DNA of 64,000 nucleotides, from the IMG/VR virus record IMGVR_UViG_3300013006_000023, positions 43,652 to 107,651 of that record; one strand, written 5' to 3'. Positions 41,982-50,901 of the stretch are shown here, one piece after another. The notes under the pieces are model-generated. The model did no database searches. It saw nothing but the letters and a program-made list of their open reading frames with translations, and was not told the DNA's origin. The position numbers and the translations under genes were made by a program. The stretch comes from a virus. Each line of letters begins with the position of its first letter. Position 1 is the first letter of the stretch.

Positions 41982-44900
41982 ATGAATGTACTTCCAGAAA
42001 AAATTCGTCTCAATGTAGGCCATCCTGCAAATGTATTAGCAGATTTGACTTACAATTATTCGCTTTGCGCGCCCATCTTAAGTTCAATCACTAATGTGCC
42101 GCTCCCAGGTTACATTGGCTATTATTTTAATGACGGTAATACTACGAGAAGATATGCTGCACTAATATATACTACTCAAGATCAATATATATATTCACCG
42201 ACCAGACAATTAAGCGCAAACAGATGGAATCTAATTTATGGTTTTACATCACCTATTAATAATGTTTACGATACCCACACACATACTGATCCTCAACCTA
42301 TTAATACATCTAGCCCAATTAATAATTATGTAACATTGACTGGTTGGGGATTCACAAGAAATATAACCACACTTTCAGGCAGGAAAATACACATAACTTA
42401 CAATGATTTCAATTGGTATGATATTAATACTGTGCTGGTACAGAATATCACAGGTAATTTTACACAATTCAACGGTGTTTACACATATGCGCCGGGTTCA
42501 CTATCAGGTGTATATGTAAAAGAACTTTATTTGGATCAGTATGGTGTACCATATTATGCAGCATTGACATATGTAAAAGATTTTTACTATGGAAATAATC
42601 TATGGGCTTTCGGTGAAGGGTATTTAGGTTCCTATAGTTATATATTTTCAGCTGCAAATGTTTTTCCAATATTGTCTTCATCTGCAATAGTGCCCACAAC
42701 AGGTTACAGTTATTTTTCATTTCATGGCTTAGATGTAAATCAAAGTCGATATGCTTCTTTTGCATATGATCGCATTCAGCCTACACCCACACCCACACCC
42801 ACTCAAACACCTACACAGACACCCACCAACACACAAACTCCTTCACAGACACCCACGCGTACACAGACACCTACACAGACACCCACCAACACACAAACTC
42901 CTTCACAGACACCTACCAATACGCAGACACCTTCCAATACCCCCACACAGACACCCACTCCCACCATCACCAATGTAGGTGTGCAATCTCTTTCATCACT
43001 GCCTACAACAGATCCTTCATCAAAAACATCTACTGTAGCTTTGTCAAGTTTTGTTATCAATCCAACTGATGATGACATATTTTCATTTCAATGCGCACAT
43101 TATGGCCCCACATTGAGTGGGTGTGAAGGGTTTTCACTATTTTTCATAGATACAACTCTACCACCACAACAAAGATATGATGGTGCACCATTGAGAGGCT
43201 TGGGGTACAGCAGTCTCATACTCAGAGACGCTGGATTCATAAAAGTTTATTTGGGAGTGGAGAATGGTGTGTTTGGAATTGGTTTTGATTCTTCTGGCAA
43301 TTTTGGCTTGAGTTCAGCTGGTGTATTAGGTTATGGCAAACCCATACCCAACAGTGTCACACTCAGATCATCAATAAACAATAAATTTGTTCCATTATAC
43401 AGAACAGAAGACTTATCTAATGAATATTTAGATGAACCCTTCTCCATGTATCAACAGCTAACTGGCAGCCCGCAATTCACAGATTACAGAATACGATTCT
43501 CAAATTTTGGTAAAACAATCTTTTTAGATTTTAAAAACAGAGAAATATTTAGAAACATCTTAAAATATGATTTTGCAACTGCTCTGCCTTCCATCATGCC
43601 ATCAATAGGATTCTCTGCTCTGTCTGGTTCTAAATTGGCTGTCAGAGGATTCAATTATAACGGCAATCTCATTCCATTAACACCCACACCCACCCCTTCT
43701 ATAACACCTTCACGGACACCCACTCAAACTCCAACAACTACCAGAACACCCACACCTACTAGAACACTTACACCTACACCTTCCATGACACCTTCCATAA
43801 CACCTACACCTTCCATAACACCTTCACGGACACCCACTCAAACACCCACACCCACTAGAACACCCACCCCCACTGTAACACCCACACTTCCTGACAACCG
43901 AGTATTTTATGCTGATTTTGCCAACACTTTAAGCTATCCAGGCACTGGTACCCTTGTTCAGAATTTGAAGAGTTTGTCCAATTATGCAACCTTGACTAAT
44001 GGATTTTATCCCATTACCAGTTATGGAGGTGGCATACATGTTATTTCTTCAAATGGTTTTACATTTGATTACCCGGGTTTCACTTGGAATCAATTGGGAT
44101 TGAACAACAACTTCACTGTTAACATGTGGCTGCAATTGAGCAGTTATCCACAAGAATATTTCCGATCATTGTTCAGCAGTGAAAGCTACCAGTTGAGTGG
44201 GTTCAGATGCTTTCTAGGAGGCTCTGGCTCTGGTAGCTTGCAAGGTAGACTAGTCTTTGGTAATGGTGAAAGTTTATCTTCTACAGATTCTCCAGCATTC
44301 GCTGTGCAACCGGCAACTGTGGTGCCTCTCAACACACCAGTCAATCTCACATTCACAGTGGCTCCATGTGGTGGACCTCTTGGAGTAGTGGCCAGTGTGT
44401 ACATGAATGGCATGATGGCAGCATCTGCCTCTGGCAATTTCCGATCACCATGGAACACCACAATCAGACTATTCAGCATTGGTGGCTGGAAACCAGCAGA
44501 GTGTGATTTCTTTTTAGCAGAGTATGCCACAGGAGCACAGCCTTCATGGCAAGTTAAGGACAGATACAACCAATATGCACCTCGCTTTAGACCTGCTGTT
44601 TATAATTATATTACATTTACAGGTGAAATTATTCCAATAGTAGCACCACAAACCCCTAACTATTTAATTGTATCAACAGATGTACAAACATTCAGCGCTA
44701 CTTTCGATTCACAAATACTAGGCATATCAAATAATTTCGATACTAACAATTTTACCAACTGTAACCTTACTTTTAATTACAGCGCCGGTCTATCGGCTAA
44801 TAAACAGGTTGTATATACTACACAAAACGCTACAATTTCTAGTAATTTAGGCAATTTATATACTTTGTATTACACAAATACCGGTTCAATTATATTAGGT

Positions 44901-46550
44901 TTTGCTGTCAGCAATTTAAATGTCCCGCCTATAACAAGCTACCCACCCCCTTCTCCAACCCCCACCCAGACACCTACTCAAACACCCACCCCCACCCAGA
45001 CACCTACTCAAACACCCACACCCACACCTACTCCTACAATAACACCCACTCCTTCTACCACACCGTCTTTGGCTAATAACATATGTGTGTCAGGAGCTGG
45101 AACTGAAGAGGCAAATGGAACTTATGCATATGACCCCAACTTCAATGCCAATCCCGGAAAGAAGGTTTGGTTAAGATTTCAGCCTTTAGGACCCCCCTAC
45201 AGTTACGGTGTGACTTATGACGAGGCCCAGGGTCGGTGGGTTTTAGGTGTTTACTTTGTTTTATCTTTGCAAACTACTCTTTACTCCAACTCTGCTCCCA
45301 ATTCAGTAAACCCACCGCAATCTGGATGGGTTGTTGACTCTGGGACTGTGCCTGCACCCACCATCGCTCATGCAGCATGTCCTACACCCACACCTACAGT
45401 TACACCTACAGTTACACCTACAGTTACACCAACTGTCACACCAACTCTCATACCGCCGCCCCCATCTTACCAATACTATGGCACAGGATCCAATCTCTAT
45501 GGACAATTAGGATTGGGCGACACAACTCAATTTAACACATTCACTGCATTGACTGGCAATTGGTCACAAGTTGCATGTGGTGGCAATCATACCATGGCAT
45601 TGTCAGCAGGTACTAATAACCAATGGTTTGCCGCAGGGTACAATCAATATGGTCAATTGGGATTGGGCAACAGTGGTGCAGGTACCAACAGAAACACCTT
45701 CACTGCATTGACTGGCAATTGGGCACAGATTGCATGTGGTACCTATCACACCATGGCATTAAGTGCTGGCACTAATGCATTGTTTGGCACAGGATTCAAT
45801 GTCAGTGGTCAATTGGGATTGAGCGACACAGTGCAAAGAACCACATTCACACAATTGACTGGCAATTGGTCACAGGTGGCATGTGGTAGCCAGCACACCA
45901 TGGCATTGTCAGCAGGTACTAATAACCAATGGTTTGCCGCAGGATTAAATAATGATGGTCAATTGGGATTGGGCAACAGTGGTGTAGGTACCAACAGAAC
46001 CACATTCACACAATTGACAGGCAATTGGTCGCAAATCATATGTGCTAATGGTGGCGAACACACCATGGCATTGTCAGCAGGTACTAATAACCAATGGTTT
46101 GCCGCAGGATTCAATGGCTCTGGTCAATTGGGATTGGGCAACAACACACTGAGAAACACATTCACTGCATTGACTGGCAATTGGTCACAAGTTGCATGTG
46201 GTGCCTATCACACCATGGCATTGAGTGCTGGCACTAATGCATTATTTGCCACAGGATCCAATCTCTATGGACAATTAGGATTGGGCAACAGTGGTGCAGG
46301 TACCAACAGAAACACCTTCACTGCATTGACTGGCAATTGGTCACAGATTGCATGTGGTACCTATCACACCATGGCGTTGAGTGCTGGTACTACACAGTGG
46401 TTTGCCACAGGGTACAATCTATATGGTCAATTGGGATTGGGCAACAGTGGTGCAGGTACCAACAGAACCACATTCACACAATTGACTGGTAATTGGTCAC
46501 AGGTGGCATGTGGTAGCCAGCACACCATGGCATTGAGTAGTACACTATAA
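41982..46550 (+). CDS. Giant tail-fibre adhesin: Thr-Pro stalks, LamG-like domain, seven-blade RCC1 propeller
   Basis: A 1522-residue mosaic. Residues 1-265 form a beta-rich base; Thr-Pro stalks lie at about 267-330, 567-637, 987-1028 and 1135-1160. Between them are a beta domain (330-565), a LamG/concanavalin-like domain (640-860, with FTVNMWLQLSS and VYMNGMMAA), a strand-rich domain (865-985), and a small CVSGAG-GWV module (1037-1130). Residues 1162-1522 hold seven RCC1 repeats (GQLGLG / HTMALSAGT), enough for a closed propeller. The layout is a chain of binding domains on stiff, potentially glycosylated linkers. No chaperone or autoprotease domain recognised. It starts 4 nt after the previous gene. 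Confidence 0.85.
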   Translation: MNVLPEKIRLNVGHPANVLADLTYNYSLCAPILSSITNVPLPGYIGYYFNDGNTTRRYAALIYTTQDQYIYSPTRQLSANRWNLIYGFTSPINNVYDTHTHTDPQPINTSSPINNYVTLTGWGFTRNITTLSGRKIHITYNDFNWYDINTVLVQNITGNFTQFNGVYTYAPGSLSGVYVKELYLDQYGVPYYAALTYVKDFYYGNNLWAFGEGYLGSYSYIFSAANVFPILSSSAIVPTTGYSYFSFHGLDVNQSRYASFAYDRIQPTPTPTPTQTPTQTPTNTQTPSQTPTRTQTPTQTPTNTQTPSQTPTNTQTPSNTPTQTPTPTITNVGVQSLSSLPTTDPSSKTSTVALSSFVINPTDDDIFSFQCAHYGPTLSGCEGFSLFFIDTTLPPQQRYDGAPLRGLGYSSLILRDAGFIKVYLGVENGVFGIGFDSSGNFGLSSAGVLGYGKPIPNSVTLRSSINNKFVPLYRTEDLSNEYLDEPFSMYQQLTGSPQFTDYRIRFSNFGKTIFLDFKNREIFRNILKYDFATALPSIMPSIGFSALSGSKLAVRGFNYNGNLIPLTPTPTPSITPSRTPTQTPTTTRTPTPTRTLTPTPSMTPSITPTPSITPSRTPTQTPTPTRTPTPTVTPTLPDNRVFYADFANTLSYPGTGTLVQNLKSLSNYATLTNGFYPITSYGGGIHVISSNGFTFDYPGFTWNQLGLNNNFTVNMWLQLSSYPQEYFRSLFSSESYQLSGFRCFLGGSGSGSLQGRLVFGNGESLSSTDSPAFAVQPATVVPLNTPVNLTFTVAPCGGPLGVVASVYMNGMMAASASGNFRSPWNTTIRLFSIGGWKPAECDFFLAEYATGAQPSWQVKDRYNQYAPRFRPAVYNYITFTGEIIPIVAPQTPNYLIVSTDVQTFSATFDSQILGISNNFDTNNFTNCNLTFNYSAGLSANKQVVYTTQNATISSNLGNLYTLYYTNTGSIILGFAVSNLNVPPITSYPPPSPTPTQTPTQTPTPTQTPTQTPTPTPTPTITPTPSTTPSLANNICVSGAGTEEANGTYAYDPNFNANPGKKVWLRFQPLGPPYSYGVTYDEAQGRWVLGVYFVLSLQTTLYSNSAPNSVNPPQSGWVVDSGTVPAPTIAHAACPTPTPTVTPTVTPTVTPTVTPTLIPPPPSYQYYGTGSNLYGQLGLGDTTQFNTFTALTGNWSQVACGGNHTMALSAGTNNQWFAAGYNQYGQLGLGNSGAGTNRNTFTALTGNWAQIACGTYHTMALSAGTNALFGTGFNVSGQLGLSDTVQRTTFTQLTGNWSQVACGSQHTMALSAGTNNQWFAAGLNNDGQLGLGNSGVGTNRTTFTQLTGNWSQIICANGGEHTMALSAGTNNQWFAAGFNGSGQLGLGNNTLRNTFTALTGNWSQVACGAYHTMALSAGTNALFATGSNLYGQLGLGNSGAGTNRNTFTALTGNWSQIACGTYHTMALSAGTTQWFATGYNLYGQLGLGNSGAGTNRTTFTQLTGNWSQVACGSQHTMALSSTL
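42780..42972 (+). repeat. Thr-Pro stalk 1, degenerate tandem DNA repeat
   Basis: ACACCCACnn-type repeats encode TPTQTP units; a ~60-nt block beginning near 42811 is repeated almost exactly at about 42871. The + strand is almost free of G. Confidence 0.9.
43679..43892 (+). repeat. Thr-Pro stalk 2
   Basis: Encodes [18 protein letters not shown]-type units; a block with [13 protein letters not shown] occurs twice. Confidence 0.9.
44944..45067 (+). repeat. Thr-Pro stalk 3
   Basis: Encodes [20 protein letters not shown]-type units; a CCCACCCAGACACCTACTCA block is tandemly repeated. Confidence 0.9.
45382..45456 (+). repeat. Thr-Pro stalk 4 (TPTV repeats)
   Basis: Four to five copies of a 12-nt unit (ACACCTACAGTT) encoding TPTV. 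Confidence 0.9.
45466..46548 (+). repeat. Seven tandem RCC1-repeat units, about 150 nt each
   Basis: The GQLGLG codons recur near 45500, 45651, 45807, 45957, 46121, 46269 and 46425. Long DNA blocks are nearly identical between units, e.g. units 2, 6 and 7, which points to recent duplication or gene conversion. Confidence 0.92.
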
Positions 46551-46579
46551 CTCTATTCTTGATTTAAGACTATTTTATA

Positions 46580-46587
46580 TTAAAATA
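46580..46587 (+). promoter_or_regulatory. Degenerate late promoter box
   Basis: TTAAAATA, 5 nt before the GTG at 46593; it departs from TAAATA but keeps the spacing. Confidence 0.35.
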
Positions 46588-46592
46588 TTCTT

Positions 46593-47864
46593 GTGAAAAA
46601 ACAGCTCAACGAAAAGATATTTATTTCCATTGCTTCATACAGAGACCCACAATTGTTGCCAACCTTAAGAGATTGTATTGCCAATGCTAAGCATCCCGAA
46701 AATTTAGTTTTTGGCATAGCTTGGCAAAGAGATGACAAGGAATCGTTGGAAGAATTTGCCAAAGACAAGAGATTCAGAGTGCTGGACATACCTTACAAAG
46801 AAAGCAAAGGCACTTGTTGGGCCAGAAGCAGCATACAAGGATTGTATAAAAACGAAAAGTATCACCTACAGCTTGACAGTCATCATCGGTTTGTCAAGGA
46901 CTGGGATGAAAAATGCATTGCCATGATCAAAGCTTTGCAAGACAAAGGCCATGAAAAGCCTTTGCTAACAGGTTATATATCCAGTTTTGATCCAGATAAT
47001 GATCCACAAGCACGCATCAATATTCCATGGAAAATGAATTTTGATAGGTTTATTCCAGAGGGTGCAGTGTTCTTTCTGCCTGCTTCAATTGATGAATACA
47101 AATCTCTCACACTGCCAGTACCAGGTCGCTTTGTATCAGCTCATTTCATCTTCACCCTGGGCCAGTGGATCAAAGAAGTGCCATATGATCCATTCTATTA
47201 CTTCCATGGTGAAGAGATAAACCTGGCTGTGAGGTCATACACCCATGGGTATGACATATTTCATCCTCATATTGTTGTGGCTTGGCATGAGTATACACGC
47301 AAAGGCAGGACCAAGCATTGGGATGATATCACTGATTGGGGTCAAATGAACACTTCATCTCATGCACGCAACCGCAAGTTGTTTGAAATGGATGGTGAAA
47401 AGAAGGACATCGATTTTGGCATATACGATTTTGGCAAGACAAGATCATTAGCAGATTATGAGAAGTATTCTGGTCTTTGCTTTAAAAAGCGTGCAGTGCA
47501 ACGTCACACTCTTGACAATCTGTATGCACCCAACCCCAATTCCACATTAACACCAGAAGAATATGACAAGTCTTTCTTAAGAATCTTCAAACATTGCATT
47601 GATGTTGGTTATGACAAAGTGCCAGAAAAAGATTATGATTTTTGGTGTGTGGCATTCAAAGATAAATCAGGCAAAGATGTGTACCGCAAAGATGCCGATC
47701 CAGAAGAAATTAAGAGAATGCTCAATGATCCCGACAAATATTGCAAAGTGTGGAGAGAGTTCAATGCAGAAGAAACACCACACAGTTGGATTGTGTGGCC
47801 ACATAGCTTATCAAAAGGCTGGGCTGAACCCATAGTAGGCTACCTGGGCAATGCTGTAAGCTAG
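46593..47864 (+). CDS. GlcNAc-type glycosyltransferase (PF11397/Skp1 GlcNAc-transferase-like)
   Basis: A 423-residue protein. The N-terminus IFISIASYRDPQLLPTLRD, then NLVFGIAWQRDD, KGTCWARSSIQGLY and HLQLDSHHRFVKDWD (DSH with the metal-binding Asp) is the clear signature of the GlcNAc family, whose founding eukaryotic member puts GlcNAc on hydroxyproline of Skp1. The C-terminal 150 residues are charged. First gene of a glycosylation cassette directly after the giant Thr-Pro fibre gene. A protein acceptor, such as the fibre stalk, is inferred; no prolyl hydroxylase is seen in the window, so Thr could be the target. Confidence 0.85.
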   Translation: MKKQLNEKIFISIASYRDPQLLPTLRDCIANAKHPENLVFGIAWQRDDKESLEEFAKDKRFRVLDIPYKESKGTCWARSSIQGLYKNEKYHLQLDSHHRFVKDWDEKCIAMIKALQDKGHEKPLLTGYISSFDPDNDPQARINIPWKMNFDRFIPEGAVFFLPASIDEYKSLTLPVPGRFVSAHFIFTLGQWIKEVPYDPFYYFHGEEINLAVRSYTHGYDIFHPHIVVAWHEYTRKGRTKHWDDITDWGQMNTSSHARNRKLFEMDGEKKDIDFGIYDFGKTRSLADYEKYSGLCFKKRAVQRHTLDNLYAPNPNSTLTPEEYDKSFLRIFKHCIDVGYDKVPEKDYDFWCVAFKDKSGKDVYRKDADPEEIKRMLNDPDKYCKVWREFNAEETPHSWIVWPHSLSKGWAEPIVGYLGNAVS

Positions 47865-47872
47865 TATAAATA
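47865..47872 (+). promoter_or_regulatory. Late promoter box, exact T4 consensus
   Basis: TATAAATA, 7 nt before the ATG at 47880; evidence that the glycosylation cassette is late. Confidence 0.58.
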
Positions 47873-47879
47873 AGTACTA

Positions 47880-48662
47880 ATGAACAAGTTTTGTTTTGCT
47901 ACAGAAGCAACATACCCCAATTACACAAAACGCATAAAAGAAAACATTCTGGGCGATTATTTGCATCTGGAGTTGGATAAAAAAAATGTGCCTTTCATAG
48001 TATCCACCAACAGGCCTGAAGATTTTGGAGAATTCAAAGATCACCCCACCATAAAAGTCTTTCATATTGACGATTTACGCAAAGATGCACCTGAATCTCT
48101 TGAATATGAATTGCTCCCTGAGAATCCTGCAGGCATTTATCCAAGCAGATACCCTTTCAACACAAGAAGATTCACATTAAAAAAAGCTGTTGAATTAGGA
48201 TGCAATTCTTGTTATTATTTTGAAGCTGATATCAAGGTTAACCGTGGATTGAATTTTACAAGTGATAGTTTTTTTAATTTCTTAAATGATATATATGCAC
48301 CCAACACTCTAACCACCAACACAACAATTTTTAGATACAAAAACTTAAAACCCGATGATGTATTTAATTTTCACGGTCAATACATTGAAAAATTTGGATA
48401 CAATTTTAAACCTGATCAATATGACACTGTTGACGGCACACTTCAATTTTACATGGGTGAAACATGTGACTCTCTATTAAACTTTTATAACACATGGAAT
48501 GACTTGGCATTATTTGGATACAGAAATGCTGTAAACGGAGGCTATGGCTACAAGAACAATGCACATGGCGTTCTTTCATTTGCCATACCAGCATCAAACT
48601 TTACCTTGAGGGAATATGGTCTCCCATTTTATGCTGATCACCATCCAGATGAAAGATACTAG
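47880..48662 (+). CDS. Putative glycosyltransferase-like protein
   Basis: A 260-residue protein with GT-A-like features: FCFATEATYPNYTKRIKEN at the start, a central SCYYFEADIKVNRGL in which EADIK could be the metal-binding acidic motif, and a conserved Tyr/Asp-rich C-terminal half (YDTVDGTLQFYMG, GYGYKNNAHG). I cannot name the family. Its place between two clear carbohydrate-modifying genes and its late box support a role in the same pathway. Confidence 0.5.
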   Translation: MNKFCFATEATYPNYTKRIKENILGDYLHLELDKKNVPFIVSTNRPEDFGEFKDHPTIKVFHIDDLRKDAPESLEYELLPENPAGIYPSRYPFNTRRFTLKKAVELGCNSCYYFEADIKVNRGLNFTSDSFFNFLNDIYAPNTLTTNTTIFRYKNLKPDDVFNFHGQYIEKFGYNFKPDQYDTVDGTLQFYMGETCDSLLNFYNTWNDLALFGYRNAVNGGYGYKNNAHGVLSFAIPASNFTLREYGLPFYADHHPDERY

Positions 48663-49318
48663 TGAAACTTTTAAGGAAAATTGTAGATAAAATTTCATTG
48701 CATAATGATTTTACCTTAGTAAGTGTGGGTGCCAACAACGGGCTATTTGTTGAAGAATTGGTTTATTTTGACATTCTTAAAAAAGATTGGAATTGCTTGT
48801 TCATAGAACCTGTGAAAGAATCTTTTGATAAATTAATTGAAAATTATAATGAACACTACCCTTTGAATAACTTTAAATATGAAAATAGTGCCATTTTTAT
48901 TGAAGATGGTACAGGAGAGCTAATTACTCATAAGAATGATGATTCGTTTGGCATGTGCTCTTTTTTTCGTCATAAAAATACTAATTCGGTGAGCATACCT
49001 GTTAATTTAAAAACATTTAAAACAATCTTAGATAAACATGAAATAAAACATGTGGATTTTTTAAAGGTTGATTGCGAGGGTTTTGATTATGAAGTTATCC
49101 TGCAACTGCTGGACATGCAAATACTTCCAAAGCTTATTTTATTTGAGGATATTATGCTTGGTGCAACTCCAAATGATGTAATTAAAGGTGTCAGAGGTAA
49201 ATCTGAATGCTTGACTGTGTTGAGGGCATTAAGATACAAAATTATTACTGATGTACCTGAAGTGGAATTTGAATCATCCAATATGTTTGCAGTGAGAAAT
49301 GATATAAATATTGAGTAA
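48662..49318 (+). CDS. FkbM-family methyltransferase
   Basis: A 218-residue SAM-dependent methyltransferase. It shows the motif I region LVSVGANNGLF, the acidic loop CLFIEPVKESFDKL, and the family signature HVDFLKVDCEGFDYEVI, as in FkbM enzymes that O-methylate sugars. The GTG start overlaps the stop of the preceding gene. In this cassette it probably methylates a sugar hydroxyl and so may cap or vary the glycan. Confidence 0.85.
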   Translation: MKLLRKIVDKISLHNDFTLVSVGANNGLFVEELVYFDILKKDWNCLFIEPVKESFDKLIENYNEHYPLNNFKYENSAIFIEDGTGELITHKNDDSFGMCSFFRHKNTNSVSIPVNLKTFKTILDKHEIKHVDFLKVDCEGFDYEVILQLLDMQILPKLILFEDIMLGATPNDVIKGVRGKSECLTVLRALRYKIITDVPEVEFESSNMFAVRNDINIE

Positions 49319-49320
49319 CC

Positions 49321-50865
49321 ATGAGCAACAAACTGGAATGTGCAGATTTATTTTCCATATGCAATGTTAGTTTTGCAGATACAGGATTTTACGTAAATCT
49401 ATGCGAATCCACAGAAAGAAAAGCTAATGTTGATGAGCAAATTAAAAAATTTCAAATAACTGGTTTAAATAGATTTGAAGCATTAAAAGATGAATTGCGT
49501 CAAAGTTCTGCAACAAAAAGCCAAAGAGCGGTTTTTGAACAAGCAATTAAAAACGGTAATGATGTTGTCTTTGTGGCAGAAGATGATTTTCACATATTGG
49601 ACACAATAACTCCTCATAATAAACCACGTATTCCCATTGAGGAACATTTATGCATGTTAAAACAAGAGTTGGATACTCTGGATTGGGATGTGTTTTTGTT
49701 TGGTTGTTGCCCGCGATCACATTTAATACCATACACACAAAATATAAGTCTTGTGCACAAAAGCACAGGAGCATGGGCTTACTTAATAAAGAACAAAGCC
49801 ATGCAATATATTTTGGATAATTTCCATTACACAAGAGATTATTTGGCCATTGATGACATTCTACCGTTGCTCAATTTCAGAGGATTCAAAACGTTTTGCG
49901 CTTCACCCATAACAATACATCATGAAGTGGGGTTTGTGTCCACACTCAATCCTCAAGGCCCTGTAAACTATGATAACATGATAAATGGATGCTATGCAAA
50001 ATACCAGAGTTACAGTGATGATAATTATTTGACAGATTATGATTTTGCACGCAACACAACCATAGTAATTGCTGGTCACTTTGCAGATAATTTTTTATTT
50101 TACTTGAGATACTTGCTTCACAGTCTGCCTGAAGCACTTAAGAAATGTAAATTTTTAATTTATTATGATCATGATCCTAGGGTTGATAACCCAGTACTCT
50201 CGTTAATACATTACTTCTACAACCGAAATGACTATCTAACACACAACATTAAGTTTGTTAAATATGGATTAATTGACATATTTAAAACAGCATTGGATGA
50301 TATAACCACACCATATTTTATTTTCTTAGAACATGATTGGGTTTTTCTTGATAAAAATAAAATTAACTTCAATTCACTGGTGAGTGCATTCAATAACAAC
50401 AATTTTGTGCATTCAGTTTATTTTAACAAGGACGATAATAACATGCGCGGTTTTGATATATGCAAAGATGCTTGTGGTGACACAACACCATTTGAGAGAG
50501 ACATCAGAGTCAGTGAGACTGATCTTGTAACAACTTGCCGCTGGTCCAACAACCCTGCAATGCATAGAACAAGCAAATTTAAAGAATGGTATGATGTGCA
50601 TTTGGCTCATGTGCATGGCAACACAGGTCATGGTCAGCATGATGTGGAAGAGAATATGATACCCATATACAGAAAAGCAATTGAAACGTCCAAATGGACA
50701 GACATCAGGGACAATTGGGGAACATTTTTATATGGTAATATTGGTGATGGTCCCTATGTTGGTCATACAGATGGCACCAGAAGATACACTACCACTGCAC
50801 GATCACAGCCAGAAATTAATGGTGATGCATATATTGAAAACAATCCTTTACCGCAGCAAGACTAA
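49321..50865 (+). CDS. Two-domain glycosyltransferase (GT25-like plus a second GT-A-like domain)
   Basis: A 514-residue protein. Residues 1-215 match GT25 (LPS-type) transferases: FYVNLCESTERKANVDEQI, a KSQRAVFEQAI helix, and VVFVAEDDFHIL with the EDD motif, then WDVFLFGCCP and GAWAYLIKNKA. Residues 225-514 open with TIVIAGHFADNFLFYLRYLL and have YFIFLEHDWVFLD (second acidic metal motif) and a His/Asp-rich region (HGNTGHGQHDVEEN). The fusion could add two successive sugars. Two bases separate it from the FkbM gene. Confidence 0.75.
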   Translation: MSNKLECADLFSICNVSFADTGFYVNLCESTERKANVDEQIKKFQITGLNRFEALKDELRQSSATKSQRAVFEQAIKNGNDVVFVAEDDFHILDTITPHNKPRIPIEEHLCMLKQELDTLDWDVFLFGCCPRSHLIPYTQNISLVHKSTGAWAYLIKNKAMQYILDNFHYTRDYLAIDDILPLLNFRGFKTFCASPITIHHEVGFVSTLNPQGPVNYDNMINGCYAKYQSYSDDNYLTDYDFARNTTIVIAGHFADNFLFYLRYLLHSLPEALKKCKFLIYYDHDPRVDNPVLSLIHYFYNRNDYLTHNIKFVKYGLIDIFKTALDDITTPYFIFLEHDWVFLDKNKINFNSLVSAFNNNNFVHSVYFNKDDNNMRGFDICKDACGDTTPFERDIRVSETDLVTTCRWSNNPAMHRTSKFKEWYDVHLAHVHGNTGHGQHDVEENMIPIYRKAIETSKWTDIRDNWGTFLYGNIGDGPYVGHTDGTRRYTTTARSQPEINGDAYIENNPLPQQD

Positions 50866-50889
50866 TAGTTGATATTGAAATAAAAATAT

Positions 50890-50897
50890 ATAAAATA
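50890..50897 (+). promoter_or_regulatory. Degenerate late promoter box
   Basis: ATAAAATA, 4 nt before the ATG at 50902. Confidence 0.3.
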
Positions 50898-50901
50898 TTT
50901 T

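Noticed and set aside
42780-46548. CRISPR-like array from the regular repeats
   Set aside because: The repeats are in-frame protein repeats (Thr-Pro and RCC1); there are no unique spacers of constant length and no cas genes.
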